Shown piece by piece: positions 22,898 to 34,936 of a stretch of 64,000 nt of DNA (positions are counted from its first letter, which is position 1; every line of letters begins with the position of its first letter). A model generated the notes under the pieces. That model was not told where the DNA came from, searched no databases, and saw only the letters and a program-made list of their open reading frames with translations. Position numbers and translations under genes: made by a program. Origin of the DNA: Pseudoscleropodium purum (taxonomy: Eukaryota > Streptophyta > Bryopsida > Hypnales > Brachytheciaceae); NCBI GenBank assembly GCA_963969395.1, contig OZ017804.1, positions 124,001-188,000 on the forward strand, written 5' to 3'.

Positions 22898-23760
22898 CCG
22901 AAACTTTGAGGAGTGATATCTCCCATTGTATGAGGCCTTTGGTAATGAAATTTGGTGAGATTGTTTCTTGTGAAATTGCCTTTTCAAAATGAGTTTGAAA
23001 GTTTGATTTGGAGTTAGGATAAAAAAGTTATGAGCGTTTGAATTCGAGGAGTTTTAGTGCCTTTCATGAAGAAAGGCTGAGACTTTGTCAAGCCATAGCT
23101 GACGTTCAGTCCATTAATTTGCAAAGGGAATTTGGAAGCGTGTTCATCTTAATCTTAGCTTTCCAAAGAGTCATTAAACTTAAGATTTTGGAGTTTGGAG
23201 GAAGAAGTTATGGAGGTATGATGATTTGGAAGTTGGCTGCCACTTATGAGGAGCAAGGCCGAAACTTTGGAGGGCCATAACCTTCGGTCAGTATAAGTAT
23301 TTCTTTTGAAAATTTTATGAGTGTTAGTTTGTTTATTTATCTCTCTAAATAGCTATCACACGAGCTATTTGGAGTTTTATTGAAGAAATTATAGAGTGTA
23401 GAAGTATAGAGGTTGAATGGGTTCTCAAAATAGGAGACCGAGACTTTGTTGGGCTGTAACTTATGGACAGAGTTTTAATTCTTAGTGAAATTTTCACATG
23501 TTGTAGTCGGACGTGATAGCTTTCTAAATTGCTATCACACTTGTGTTCAGAGTTTGTAAATCAAAAGTTATAAGAAGTTTGAAGAGGTAGTGGTTGGTTG
23601 GCAAGGAGGAGAAGAGCCGCCACTTTGTTTGCCTATAACTTTTGGACAGTAGTTTAGAATAAAGTGAAATTTGGAGAGGTGTTAGGTTACTGGGTTAGCT
23701 TTCCAAAATGATATTGCACTTAGCATTTGGAGTTGTGAGCCATCTGTGGCACTAGATAAA
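22898..23760 (+). repeat. Tandem repeat, about 180-bp period, five units
   Basis: Each unit contains a phrase like CGAGACTTTGTTGGGCTGTAAC followed by TTATGGACAG and, later, AGCTTTCCAAA near CTATCACAC. Anchors at 22898, 23088, 23259, 23440 and 23617 give spacings of 190, 171, 181 and 177 bp. Units are strongly diverged. Leader repeats of this kind can occur in LTR retrotransposons, and the segment after it (to about 24260) could be the 3' part of an LTR, but no matching second LTR was found. Confidence 0.6.
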
Positions 23761-26049
23761 AGGTCGCAGCTACTTTAGGGTACGGCTTTGAAGATTTCTC
23801 ATTGTTTTTATCAAAACATGAAGACTTGAAGATTGAAGACTTGAAGAGAAATGTTTTGGGTTTTTTTTTATATGTCTGTGTGGAATGTGGCTTTGTTATT
23901 CCTAGCCTGATTTGGAGGCTCGTTGTCTTTATTTCCTTTTGCTTTGTAACCCTGGTTGCAGGCGGTCTGGGTAAAACGAAGATTCAACCCCATTTATTGT
24001 CGTGGTGACGAAGTGGGGTTAATGGCCCACATGGTCGAGACTTGCTTGTTCTCACGGTCTGGAGTTTTGGCCAGAAGACCGTGAATTTGAAGTTTAGGAT
24101 CCCATCATTCGGACGGTAGCTCGTGTCTACTGTCCCGTTTTACCCGTCCCGTATCCTGTGGTTTCTTATCCCTTCCTTGACCCTTATACCTATCTAGAGC
24201 CTACACAGGATAGGCCAACGAGCACCGTTTGAAGACTAAAGATTGAAGATTGAAGAAGACACCCAGTATACAACAAATAGTAACAGCCAAACACCCCGTG
24301 TGTTCTTAAAGTGCGCTCCTCTCTACCCGACAACGTGAGTTGGACTTCTTGTAGGCTATTGTTGGGCCCTTGGATGTGAGTCGGGCTTTTGGACGTAAGT
24401 TGGGCTTTCTACAAGCTATTGTTGGGCCCTTATAGGCTAATGTCAATTGGAAAGGGCTAGTCTTGTTTTTGGATTGCAATACTCATCCCACCTTGGGATT
24501 AGGCCAACAATAGGTGGGAATAAATAAATAGTGTAGAAATATAGAAACTAACAAAATAAGGAGGAGCAAGTAGATCTTTGTGGAAGTCAAACAACAAGAA
24601 AACTAAAGAAGGCTAGCTATTGAAAGAGGAATGGGGAGTGGAAGTATAAATTAGAAGGAGTCAGGATTGCAATTGGGTTCAAGGGGATTAGGAAAAAATC
24701 CTTAGAAGCCATTGAGAGCCACTTAAAACTTAAAAGAAATAGAATATATGGTTGACCAATAGGGTAGGAGTCAAGGGACAATTATTATTAAAAATTATTG
24801 TATCAATTTGCAAGTCAACTCTTGGAATGCAATAATGGAGTTCAAATAGTGTTTAAGGGAAAGAAATAGAAGTTAAGGGAAAGATAGAGTAGTCTTGGAA
24901 CGCACTTGAACCTTGTAATTTTCCTCCACTTTAAATTGTAGGCAAAATTACCCAACAAGGAAGAAGATGGAAAATGCATAAGAGCATCAAGGACTTTACT
25001 ATAACCTCAAAAATGACCCCACCTTCAAGGTAAGTAGTTAATTTCTCCTTTTCCTTTGAATTTTCAAAGATAAATAGTTTTGTTACATAGCCGAAAGTTC
25101 AAAGCCAAGTTAGAGTCCCAAGATTAGTTTTTTTACCTAAATTCAAGTAGTTTATAGCATAGATCGTGTTTAGAGGTTTTCAAAACTATATTACCCTTAG
25201 AATTCCCAGATAAATTGACAAAGATATCAGTGGATGAAGTTAGGAGCCATTTTTTGATGAAAACTAGCTCATTTCATAAAAAGGGAATAAAAATGAAAAT
25301 TTTACTAGAGTAAAAGAATAGGAAGTAAAAAATAAAAATAAAAGTAAATTTTTAATTCTAGATTAGTAAAAGACTATGGATGAAGTTTGAAGCACTAATT
25401 AATGGTCAAACTTCATCCTTTCATAACTTTCACTAGGAAGGTCTGAAATTAGAGTTTTTTTTTATCAATATTGAAAGGGTGAACAATTATCTACAAGAAA
25501 ACCAAGTTGAATGTCTAAAATTAGTAAATGAACTAGTAAAAGCTTAGAACTTCTAAACCGGAAGGAAATGCAAATAGAAATTATCAAATAATACTTAGAC
25601 ATCTATGGAAAGAAGTTAGGAAGTGGGGAATACTATAAGGTCATAGGAATAGAAATTCTAGAAAAGATCCATTGCTTAGAAGGCATAATGGACCGACATT
25701 AAAACACCCATAGGATAGAAATAAAAAAATCAAGAGCTTGATTGTGTTTGTTTGTTTACCAAAGGTGGGTAAAAAAGTGCTCACACAATGGTGCATTTGT
25801 CAGGAGACTATGAATAATTTTCTTTGGAAACTCTAGATTTGTTGATACAAGTTAAGCTAAGATTGGCCAATTATCTTTCAATAGATACTTTTTTTGAAGT
25901 ATAAAAGAAGAAAGGATACACCAAGGTATATCTGCTGAAGAACAAGGGTCTAAAAGGAATTAGAGCCTATTAACTTGGGGCTTTGATTGTGAAGAATCAA
26001 CAGTAGGATTCCGGATCGGATTCTAACGACTTGGGGTTTCTGGACAGAT
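23761..26049. other. Spacer, probable retroelement leader remnants
   Basis: 23800-24260 is less AT-rich and could be part of a long terminal repeat. Around 24350-24430 the phrase GTTGGGCCCTT and variants repeat. The rest is AT-rich with no recognisable frame. Confidence 0.3.
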
Positions 26050-28560
26050 TGGACCAATTGGTTACTTTGAGTGGAGGTCTACTTATCGAGGTATTTCCTT
26101 CAAACACTATATGCACAATGAAGCTAAGCATAGTGATGACAAGGATAACAAGGTCCTTTCCTTAAAAGACTTGTTACTTGGGCTAACCCACTCAAAGATA
26201 TCCTTTGAGTATTGGTCCCACCTCGCTCGCAAATATCTGGTCTCTTCGAACGAATATACCCTAGCCATTGCTTACGCCATTGCTAGTGGGGCTTTTGGCA
26301 TTTCATGACACAAATTTAACCAGTACACATTGTTTTATTAGGAAGTGATTTTGGTAGTGTGGAAATTTGAAAACATTTATGTCAAAGAATGCTTTGACAC
26401 TAAGTATCTTGCCCAAACCACCAACGAGGAGCTAGTGGAGTTACTACATATCGACATTTGCTACAACACTCTTGAGCCACTCTTCGACGAAGCAGTCTAT
26501 CAATTCAACTCATCAAATGCAAAGAAACTCTAGTTTGGTGACAACCCATATATACGACTTCATTACTTCCGAACCTAGCACAATAGAACTAGCCATCTAA
26601 CTTTGAATTGTTGCTAGGGCATATTGACCTGATATATACCTGTTCACTTGTCTACAACAGTCTAACTTTAGTACATCACTGAATACCAAGAGGTGTGTGA
26701 ACTGTGCCAAGATGTGGCTAATTACCAAGCATTCATATTTACTTCCCTAAACCAATGCCATCTCCACCAACCAAAGTTTCATCCGTTGTTTTATTTGTAT
26801 TCCAGTCGCAAGAAGAGGAGTCATGACGACCACATCAAGAATGCCACCTTCTTCACCAACAAAGTCATATGGAAGCGGCATAAACCGGACTACAAGTACA
26901 TTAAGTAGGAACAACAACCTTACTTCTTTGAGTATCGTCCATTCGTCCTAGCACCACAAAGATCTTTAGCACTTTGATCTATAAAGATCACATCATCGCA
27001 TCAATTTCCAAAATGCTACTTCAAGAATTGATGATTGGGTAACCTCTAAGGGAGCAATGAAAAGAGATTTAGCATAAGCCTCTTTTCTAGATATATTCTA
27101 CCATTTAGCAAAGAATTGGTGGGAGCAAGCATGCAAATGGGCTAACAACAATGGAGTCCTTAATTATTCCCCATCTTCCTGAGTCAAATATTGACCATTG
27201 CCTTTCTCCAGTTAGGTGAATACCTTTGCTACCTCAACTATCTCTTCATGCCAAGAACTAGCCTTACCCCTGCTTAGAAAAGAAATCAAGGACATAGAAA
27301 TCCTTGATGAAGGAGATAATGTTGGGATTGTCTCTTTAGTAGATGACATCTTTATGGAAGATGTATTCCATTTTGAGATTGATGGTACCCGAGACTTCTT
27401 TTGGGACCATCTCTTGAAGGAAGAAGATATTCTTCCTAATTTGTATGTTCAAAAAACCTCAAAGGGTTTGCAAGTAGGAATTGACCTACCTACATATCCT
27501 TCCAAACCCAATGATTGGTATCATCAACCAAATGACCCTATACATGTCCAAGCCTCCAACTGGAAGGAAATTAATGTCTCTTTTCTAAGAGAAAAGCCCA
27601 ACTTAGTCAAAGTAGGAATTCACCTAGAGGGATAAGAGTTGAGTGATTATTGGGCACTCATCATGAAGTATCATGATGTATTTGCGTAGTCTTATCTAGA
27701 CCTCAAGGGGGGCCGGCTCATATAGCCCAACATACTATCCTTGTCAAAATAGATGCCAAGCAACAACAAAGACGGATGAATCCAGCCTTACAATTAATAG
27801 TCAAAGCTGAGATTGAACAATTATTGACCACAAAATTCATCAAACCAGTTGAAATCACTGATTGGGTTTCTACTATGGTATTGGTGAAAAAGAAAAACAG
27901 AAAACTCAAGGTATGTATGTATTACTGGCAACTCAACAAACACACGAGGAAGGATCATTTCCCTCTTTCCTTCATCAACACCATAGTAGACGAAGTAGCT
28001 AGAATTGAAATATTCACTTTTATAGATGGATATTTAGACTAAAACTAAATCTCCATAGCCCTAGAGGATTGGTCTAAGACCACCTTCATTACCCCATGGG
28101 GAACCTTCATTTATATAGTCATGCCTTTTGCGCTATGCAACCCCCACCCCCCCTCCAATATTCCAATGGGTAATGAGTTTTGTATTCTCAAACTTATTAC
28201 ACAAATCTATAACCGTCTATATAAACAATTTTAGCACCCAGTCCAATGAGAAAGAACACCTTCCTCTAGTAGAACAATGTCTTATCCGATGTAGAAAGAC
28301 CGGTATTGCCCTCAACCTTCATAAGATATTTCTAGGCATTAAAAAAAGGATGTTGCTAGGATACGTGGTGTCAAAAGAAGGGAAGATGGTTGATCCTAAT
28401 AAAGTAGAAGTGATAGTTAATCTTCTTGCACCCACGGATGTCAAAGGAGTACAAAGGGACTTAGGACATGCATGATACTATCGGTAGTTGATCAAAAACT
28501 TTGCAATTCATGCATAGCCATTGAAAGAAAATATTTGGTTGATAGGAATTATTTTTGTAA
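26050..28560 (+). pseudogene. Ty3/gypsy retrotransposon polyprotein relic
   Basis: The clearest part is reverse transcriptase. From about 27700 the frame reads AHIAQHTILV, then MNPALQLIVKAEIEQLL (27776), a WVSTMVLVKKKNRKLKVC stretch, KDHFPLSFINTIVDEVA and, after two TAA codons near 28040, ISIALEDWSKTTFITPWGTF. A frameshift near 28135 leads to 28128-28475 with FQWVMSFVFSNLLHKSITVYINNFS, GIALNLHKIFLG and LLGYVVSKEGK. The catalytic YxDD is YINN here, so both Asp are lost. Upstream frames at 26111-26533, 26693-26908 and 27216-27635 look like earlier polyprotein fragments. Matching the shared order of these motifs to Ty3/gypsy rather than Ty1/copia is secure; the lineage is not. Protease, RNase H and integrase were not found, so the 3' half is missing. 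Confidence 0.8.
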
Positions 28561-28950
28561 GAAATGAGCTTGGTTACACAAAATTGTTGATTAGTTGATC
28601 ATTGTCTTCTTATGGGACCTCCTTGGAGTCCAACTCTTCCATTTTCTATTAGATTATTGTTAGATTATTCACTTCCTTCTTGTTGTTTAGGACCTCTTGG
28701 TGCCATGAGGATGATGGAGCACTCAGTCCCCTCTTCTAGTTGGACTCTTCTAGGCACTGAGGGGAACTCCTACCTGCCTCCCCCCCAAAAAAAAATTTTA
28801 ATTTAATTTTTTACTTTAAAGTTTTAATCTCCTCCTAGTACCAAAAGGCTCTTCTTGGCACCACGAAGATCTTCTCAGCACCATAAGGATCTTCTTGGCG
28901 TTGAGAGGAACCTACCTCAAAGGACCTCATTCCATGTCCTATTAGAGGTT
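28561..28950. other. Spacer with GGATCTTCTTGGCACCA repeats
   Basis: 28840-28920 has three diverged copies of a CTTCTTGGCACCA-type word at about 25-bp spacing. No gene is seen. Confidence 0.35.
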
Positions 28951-29033
28951 GGTGAAGCCCACCGATTAGTGGTAGAAATAGGCGTCCATTTTTACTAGAA
29001 GTTCATTTCCACTAATGATTAGTAGGCTTCACC
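28951..29033. repeat. Imperfect inverted repeat (fold-back, 83 bp)
   Basis: The left arm GGTGAAGCCCACCGATTAGT and the right arm ending GATTAGTAGGCTTCACC are imperfect reverse complements over about 30 bp around a short spacer. It could fold into a hairpin; it is probably a small fold-back element. Confidence 0.55.
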
Positions 29034-32000
29034 ATTCCTTGACAATGTATGAAATTCTGCTTTAAGAGAAGAGTGAATATAAGACCTGAAATCTAAATGA
29101 GAAAACCTCAATAGATTTCAAATGAATCTTAATTAATAACCAATTTTTTTCCTTCCAAAAATCTAGCAAAGTTTATTTAGTAGCACATTAAAGTTGTTCA
29201 AGTGACCATGGTAATGGATTCACAGTAATAGGTTCATGGTAATAGATACTAAAGTTTACCAAAAATAATAAATTTTGATCAAAATTTTTAAATGGAAGCT
29301 TTAAAAAATTATATGCTCACAAGCTCCCACGCTCATAAGCTCACATGCTCACAAAATAGCAACCCTGCATGAGATATTATGGATTTTCTATCACTATAAA
29401 AATAAAACCAATTTATTTTGTGAAAATAAATGAGTAGATGTTACAAAAGAAATCCAATTATTATTTTTTTTAATAAATATTAGTAGCAATGGAGATTGGT
29501 GTGATGATTTTTCAATTAACTATTTTATACTTTATACCAAAGATACCCTTGCCAATAACCTTTAAATCAAATGCTACTATCAAAGCTAAATTTATCCATT
29601 TATATTATTAGTACATAAAATTTTGATTTTTTCACTAGTAAAAAATTGAATTTTCTATTGATGTTGATTTTTTCAGAGTTCTTTACGGAAAAATAAAATG
29701 ATTGTGATTTCTTAAAGTAATAAATAAAAATCAAATTATATCAATTAGAATATATATTACATAATAATTTTGAATTTTTACTTTAAAGTAAAGGTAGAAT
29801 GAAAAATATAATAAATTAATTAAAATTATTCTTTAAAATTAAAAATACAAATGAATTATACTACATTGTATGATTTGGATTCTAACACATAGAGTTAGCA
29901 ATTAGTAATTCTTTCAATTTTTGAATTTTGTCCAAATTTTAAAATGGATTAGGAATAAAACTTGTCAAGCTTCATATATTTAGTTTAAATTTAATACCAA
30001 ATAAGGTTATATTAAAAGTTACAATCAAAGTTGACCAAGGTGCATCTTCTCTAAGATGCACAGACCTTTATGGGTTATATTTGATGGTACATGAGATGAT
30101 TTGATCAAATTTAAACTATTAAGTCTTCAACATTATGTGACTAAAATTTCACTTTAATTTATCAAATGTAACCATCAATTTCTAAAAAAATCAACATTTA
30201 AAAAAATATTATTTTCTATTGAATATATTAGTTGCCTACAATAGAATTGGTTTTTTTTATTAACACAAGGAAAATTAGAGATTCTTTGGAGAAAAATGTC
30301 TAACATATTGAAAAGTTGCAGAGCCTATAATAAGCTAAAACTATAGAACACTTAATTCTAATTGCTAATTGGTGAAGTCTTCAAAACAAAAAATTCACTA
30401 GTTCTAATATTCTAGATGACAAATTTTACTTTATTAATACTTGTTCTATATGTTATTGGATTATAATAATCAATACAAACAAGAAATATTGGATTATGAG
30501 GTAAATGAAATTCAAAAACCAAATTAATCCTATTGTAGAATTCATTGTTGGAAACAAACAAAATTTAGAACCTTGTAAATAAACTAAGGTCTCTAAAAAT
30601 TATACAAGAGAATTTTCTTAGAGCATTATGTATATTCAAATATATCAAGGATTTCAAGGATATTTCTTATAACATCACCAAAATTCTTTCATACCCAAAA
30701 TCCAATGTATGATGATTTTATAAGTGATTTTATGGACAACACTTTGGTGTTTATATAATATTTAGAGTGTAGTTTTGATTTTGAAATAGAAATATAATTA
30801 ATTGGTCAAAAGAAGTTCAAAATATTCAACTTTAAAACCAAAGATAAACATGTTTGATACAAATTTCAAGGATGATATTTTTTTAAATCTACTTCATATA
30901 TACAAAACACAAAAAAAAGTTTGCAATATTTTCACTTGATGAAGTAAGAAATAGTTTCTTCTATCAATTATAAAGTCAATTAATCATCTAGTCATTTTAT
31001 TTTAGTAGATGTTTACAAATTTTTTAACTTATTGAAGTGGTCAAGCATTACTAATTAAGTATGATAGAATATACATTTTGTTAATTGCCAATGATATGCT
31101 ACAAATTTTTTAATTAGTTAAATAATAGGAACTATGCTCAAATACTTACTACAATACTTTCAAAATAAGGTTATTTTTTTAATTTAAAAAAAATCAATAT
31201 TCATTCAGCAATGAATCCCTTTTCATTTATATATGAAATTCATATAATTCATATAATAAGGTATGGACACCCATGATCATTGTTTAAAATGTAACAACAA
31301 CATTTGAACCTCAAAGCATCACTTTTTAGTAGACATTGATTGCTCAAGACGTACACATGAATGTATAGCTATATGATAGCTTCACATTGGTTTTTGGTAC
31401 ACCTAGAGAAAATATATTTTTTTTTAAATTCATAACTTACTATTCACATATGGTGTCCAAATGATGCATATTAAAAGCATGCTAGAATCCTATTTCACTT
31501 GCCATTAGGATTCAATGAAAGTAATTTTTTTTAATAATAATAATAATAACAATGCTAATATAAAATTAGTATCAATTATAAATGCATATAACTTACTTTA
31601 GTATAGAATGTAACCTAATTAGGGATTGTCAGAGGTAGGTTTTGAAAGGGGATTGAAAACCCGCAGGTTCAAGGAGAACCAAACACGTGTTCCCAAAACA
31701 AATTCTCAAAGATAGTTTGTATTCTTCCTTTGTAATGAAATTATTTTTATTTTTTTCAAAACATTGATAACAACAACAACCAGATTCCTAGAATTTTAGA
31801 GATGCTCAAATCTGTAATAAATGTGATGTGAGCATCGTTGCTTTTCTCCAACTAGGGAATCAATCAACCCCATCCATGAATCCAACTTCTGCTTCAGTTT
31901 TCCATAATTTTTAGTTGTGTGTCTGAGATCAATGCATTTCTAGAGTTTGGAGTGCAATCTAGGAGAAGGATTAGGGATTAGGGATTAGAGTTGCTTCCAA

Positions 32001-32595
32001 TTTCATCCCCACTCATGAAGTTGTGCTGTCATTGCTATGTTGGGAGCCTCCAAGCAATAAGCATGTTGAGGATCAAGGGAATGAAACAACTGAGTCTTTT
32101 GACGATGCTACCCTCGTGGAGAATCTCATAGAGTAAGACTTGTGCTGAGTTCCCTTCTTGCCTCTCAAACTTGACATCCCATTTTGGTTCGTTTTCACTT
32201 TGTTTTTCAGTTCATGCATAAGCGTTTTGTACTATTGGAGTTTTTGAGATTTTGAGTTTTGTGGGCAATTCACAAATGAACTGAAGAGGGTTTACGGTTA
32301 AGAGTTAAGAGTTAGAAATTGGCAACATTCGTATGCAAGGTTGCCCAATTTCAAAATGATTTTGATGTGCAAACATTTTGAGGCCAAATGAAAGGATTAC
32401 GTAGATGCGATGTCACAAACTTAGCAGAAGCATTCATGAAATTGCGAGTAGCCAAACGAAATAGAGGTATGAAGAGTTGTCGTGTAAAATTCTTGTCGAC
32501 TAAATAGTTGCCTTTTGTTATGTTCGTTGTCAAATTGAAAGAATTCAAGTTTCAGAGCTTCAAGTTGTGAGTTTTCTAGTCAAAATGCGAGTGTC
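29034..32595. other. Long AT-rich intergenic region
   Basis: No gene can be supported in 29034-31600. A GGATTAGGGATTAGGGATTA run lies near 31975. 31850-32590 is less AT-rich and could include the lost 5' exon or transit-peptide coding region of the methyltransferase pseudogene that follows, but no frame or start codon can be defended. Confidence 0.35.
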
Positions 32596-34936
32596 GTGTG
32601 TTGTAAGTTGGCAAAGAGAAAGGTGAGATTAGATGAATTGTACATAGAAAAGTTTCTTCAATACAGCCAAACATTGATTCAATCGTGGATTTTACAAGGT
32701 ACTTGGATTCCAAAGGCCAGGGATGACAGGACGGTCAGACGTCTGGGACGTCCGAACGTGGACGATGTGTCCGCAGCGTCCACTGACATTCGCGGTCCCG
32801 GCCGACGCAGCGTCCGCCGGGACCGCCCCGTCCGCCCTATCCCGCCCTGTCTGCCTTCCGACGGCGGGAGGGACGTTGCATCCGTTGGCGTCCGTGAGGA
32901 CGGACGTCCGGACGTCCGGGTTACGAACGCTATTTTGGGGCGGACGTACTGATTTGTCAACCCTGCCAAAGGCATTGACAGGGGTTTCATAGTTTTGAAT
33001 ATGACAGCTACAATGTAGTCACTTCAAAATCACTAAAAGTTTGTTTTGACTTGTAAGCCTATATGTAGTCTTTGAATGATACCGGGGCTAGTGGTTATTA
33101 ACTTCATATTGTAAGTAGTTTATAACTGGGACATAAGGTTGATTTGATGCTTTTGGGGTCAGCAGGTAAGGTAATTGTGGATGGTCGACCTACTGCAAAG
33201 GCGGGGAGTTTTGTCAAAGCTACATCTGTAATCAACATCATAACAAAAGTTCCAAAATATGTGTGTAAGTAACAAATTTTATTTTATTTTATTTTTCCAA
33301 AAGCTTTAGTGCATTTGGACTTTGCCAAACATGCCTTAGAAACTACAAGACTATGGTCTACTTTGTATATAAAAATATGAAAATGTTTAGGGCTCTACAT
33401 AAGGGTGATGACTTATGAGCATATGATTTCCAATATCACTATTCTATTGGCTTTTGTTTGAAATCACAGCTATACGAATATTTTGGTGCCAATGATTGTT
33501 TATGTATCTATCATTTCTTGAGAGGCTCAATGCTCAAGGAAGTAACTTAGTTTCTATCTTCAGAGCAAAATACAAGTTGGAAGGAGCTTTGGAGCAATTT
33601 GCTCATGATGTGAAGGGCAAGATAGTCTTAGATGTAGGCCTATCAATGGGTGGATTCTCAGATTGCTTATTACAAAATGGAGTTATTCAAATATATGGGG
33701 TAGATGTTGGCTACGGCCAAGTAAATATTTATAGCAAGTTAATGTAAAGTCATTTTTCCTCGATTAGTCACTTTTCCTATCCCTGGGCTTTATCTCAATG
33801 GATTAGTTGATTCACTATTTTGTCTTAGGGTTGAAGCACTCATACTACTACATTGGTCGATGTATAATTAGGTTGTAGAGAAGATTTGTGTTGACCCACG
33901 TGTTACCGTCATTGAGAGGATCAATTTGCAGTACCTACCAAGGCTTCCTGAACAAGTGGTCTTGGTTATTCTAGACCTATCCTCTATCTCAATCTTACTA
34001 GTACAACTGCGCATCCAACCTACCCTTGCAGTGCACTTAATGATTTCCGCTTCATTTATTGTCAAATTATGACATGATTATCCATTCCTTTATGTTGGAA
34101 ATAGTGTTTGAATTGCTTACTCATTACCCTCTTTGTTTTTTCATGTTGAGCAAGTAATGCCAACAATATGCTCTGTAATGAAGCTCGAATCATCAATTAT
34201 AACCCTCATTAAGCCACAATATGAAGCACGACGTTCTCAGGTTCTGAACTATTCATATACTGACCTTGGCATAAGCTTAATTCATTATTCATGCTTCGGT
34301 ATTACAAATTTGCTTTAGGTTTGTGTACTTAGGTATATTGATCGATTAGCATGTTTTGCTGAATCCAATTTATCTTTTCGTGCCCAGCTTTGTCATTCTG
34401 ACTTCATGCATTAAGGTGCACATATTTGAATGTATAGGTCGGAGGAGGTGGCATTGTGAAGGACCCAACTGTGCACAACGAGGTTTGTTGAACTAGCCCC
34501 GCCCACTTGACTTTGCACATTGATGCAACGAACTGTTCAATTGTCTATGAAGCACCTTTCAGAATTTTTCTTAATTTAAAATTATAAGACATCTTTCCTT
34601 CCTCTCTCCCTTTTCTACTCTACACTAGTGTACTTTCCAACGTGAAGAACATTGAGTGAGAAATTTTCCCTTTTGGACGCAATATCGTCATTTTGGGGAA
34701 TCCTCGGCTAACACGAATATTGATATTTCTCCTCTATGAATAGATCTTGCAACGTGTGATTGAAAGACTAGAAAAGTTTGACTTCAAATGCCAAGACTAG
34801 ATTTGATCTTCGATAACTAGTGCTATTGGAATTTCTAGCATGTTTTCATCGACTTCTAGCAGCAGCAGCTTCTCCCTCTCTAGATATGAACCCAGATGAC
34901 GAGACTAGAGGACTTGATGAGACTGAGCTCACCTAA
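32596..34936 (+). pseudogene. TlyA/hemolysin-A-type rRNA methyltransferase pseudogene (S4 + FtsJ-like), seven exons
   Basis: The exons read in order as a TlyA-family protein. Exon 1 (to 32698) encodes the start of the S4 RNA-binding domain (RLDELYIEKFLQYSQTLIQS). Exon 2 (33166-33264) encodes GKVIVDGRPTAKAG and VPKYVC. Exon 3 (33564-33720) has SAM motif I, LDVGLSMGGFSDCLL, and GVDVGYGQ. Exon 4 (33872-34000) has VIERINLQYL and LVILDLSSISILL. Exon 5 (34154-34240) has TLIKPQYEARRSQ, exon 6 (34438-34482) VGGGGIVKDPTVHNE, and exon 7 (34744-34936) ILQRVIERLEKF and EFLACF. Defects: TAG 34798 and TGA 34804 where the family has coding sequence, a frameshift near 34830, an AA instead of AG acceptor before 34154, and an exon 2/3 junction that does not join in frame. 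Plant homologues are probably organellar. The start codon was not found. Confidence 0.85.
32718..32965 (-). mobile_element. hAT-type CpG-dense MITE, copy 5, in intron 1 of the methyltransferase pseudogene
   Basis: This 248-bp copy starts CAGGGATGACAGGACGG (one change from CAGGGTTGA) and ends GATTTGTCAACCCTG. The target duplication is perfect: CCAAAGGC at 32710-32717 and 32966-32973. It sits 19 bp inside the intron that follows exon 1, so it did not break the coding exon. It has the same orientation as copy 4. Confidence 0.88.

Noticed and set aside
28128..28200. Start of ORF 28128 as a real start codon
   Set aside because: It lies inside the reverse transcriptase after a frameshift; the Met is not a natural start.
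31972..31990. Telomeric repeat
   Set aside because: GGGATTA occurs fewer than four times and is not the plant TTTAGGG unit.
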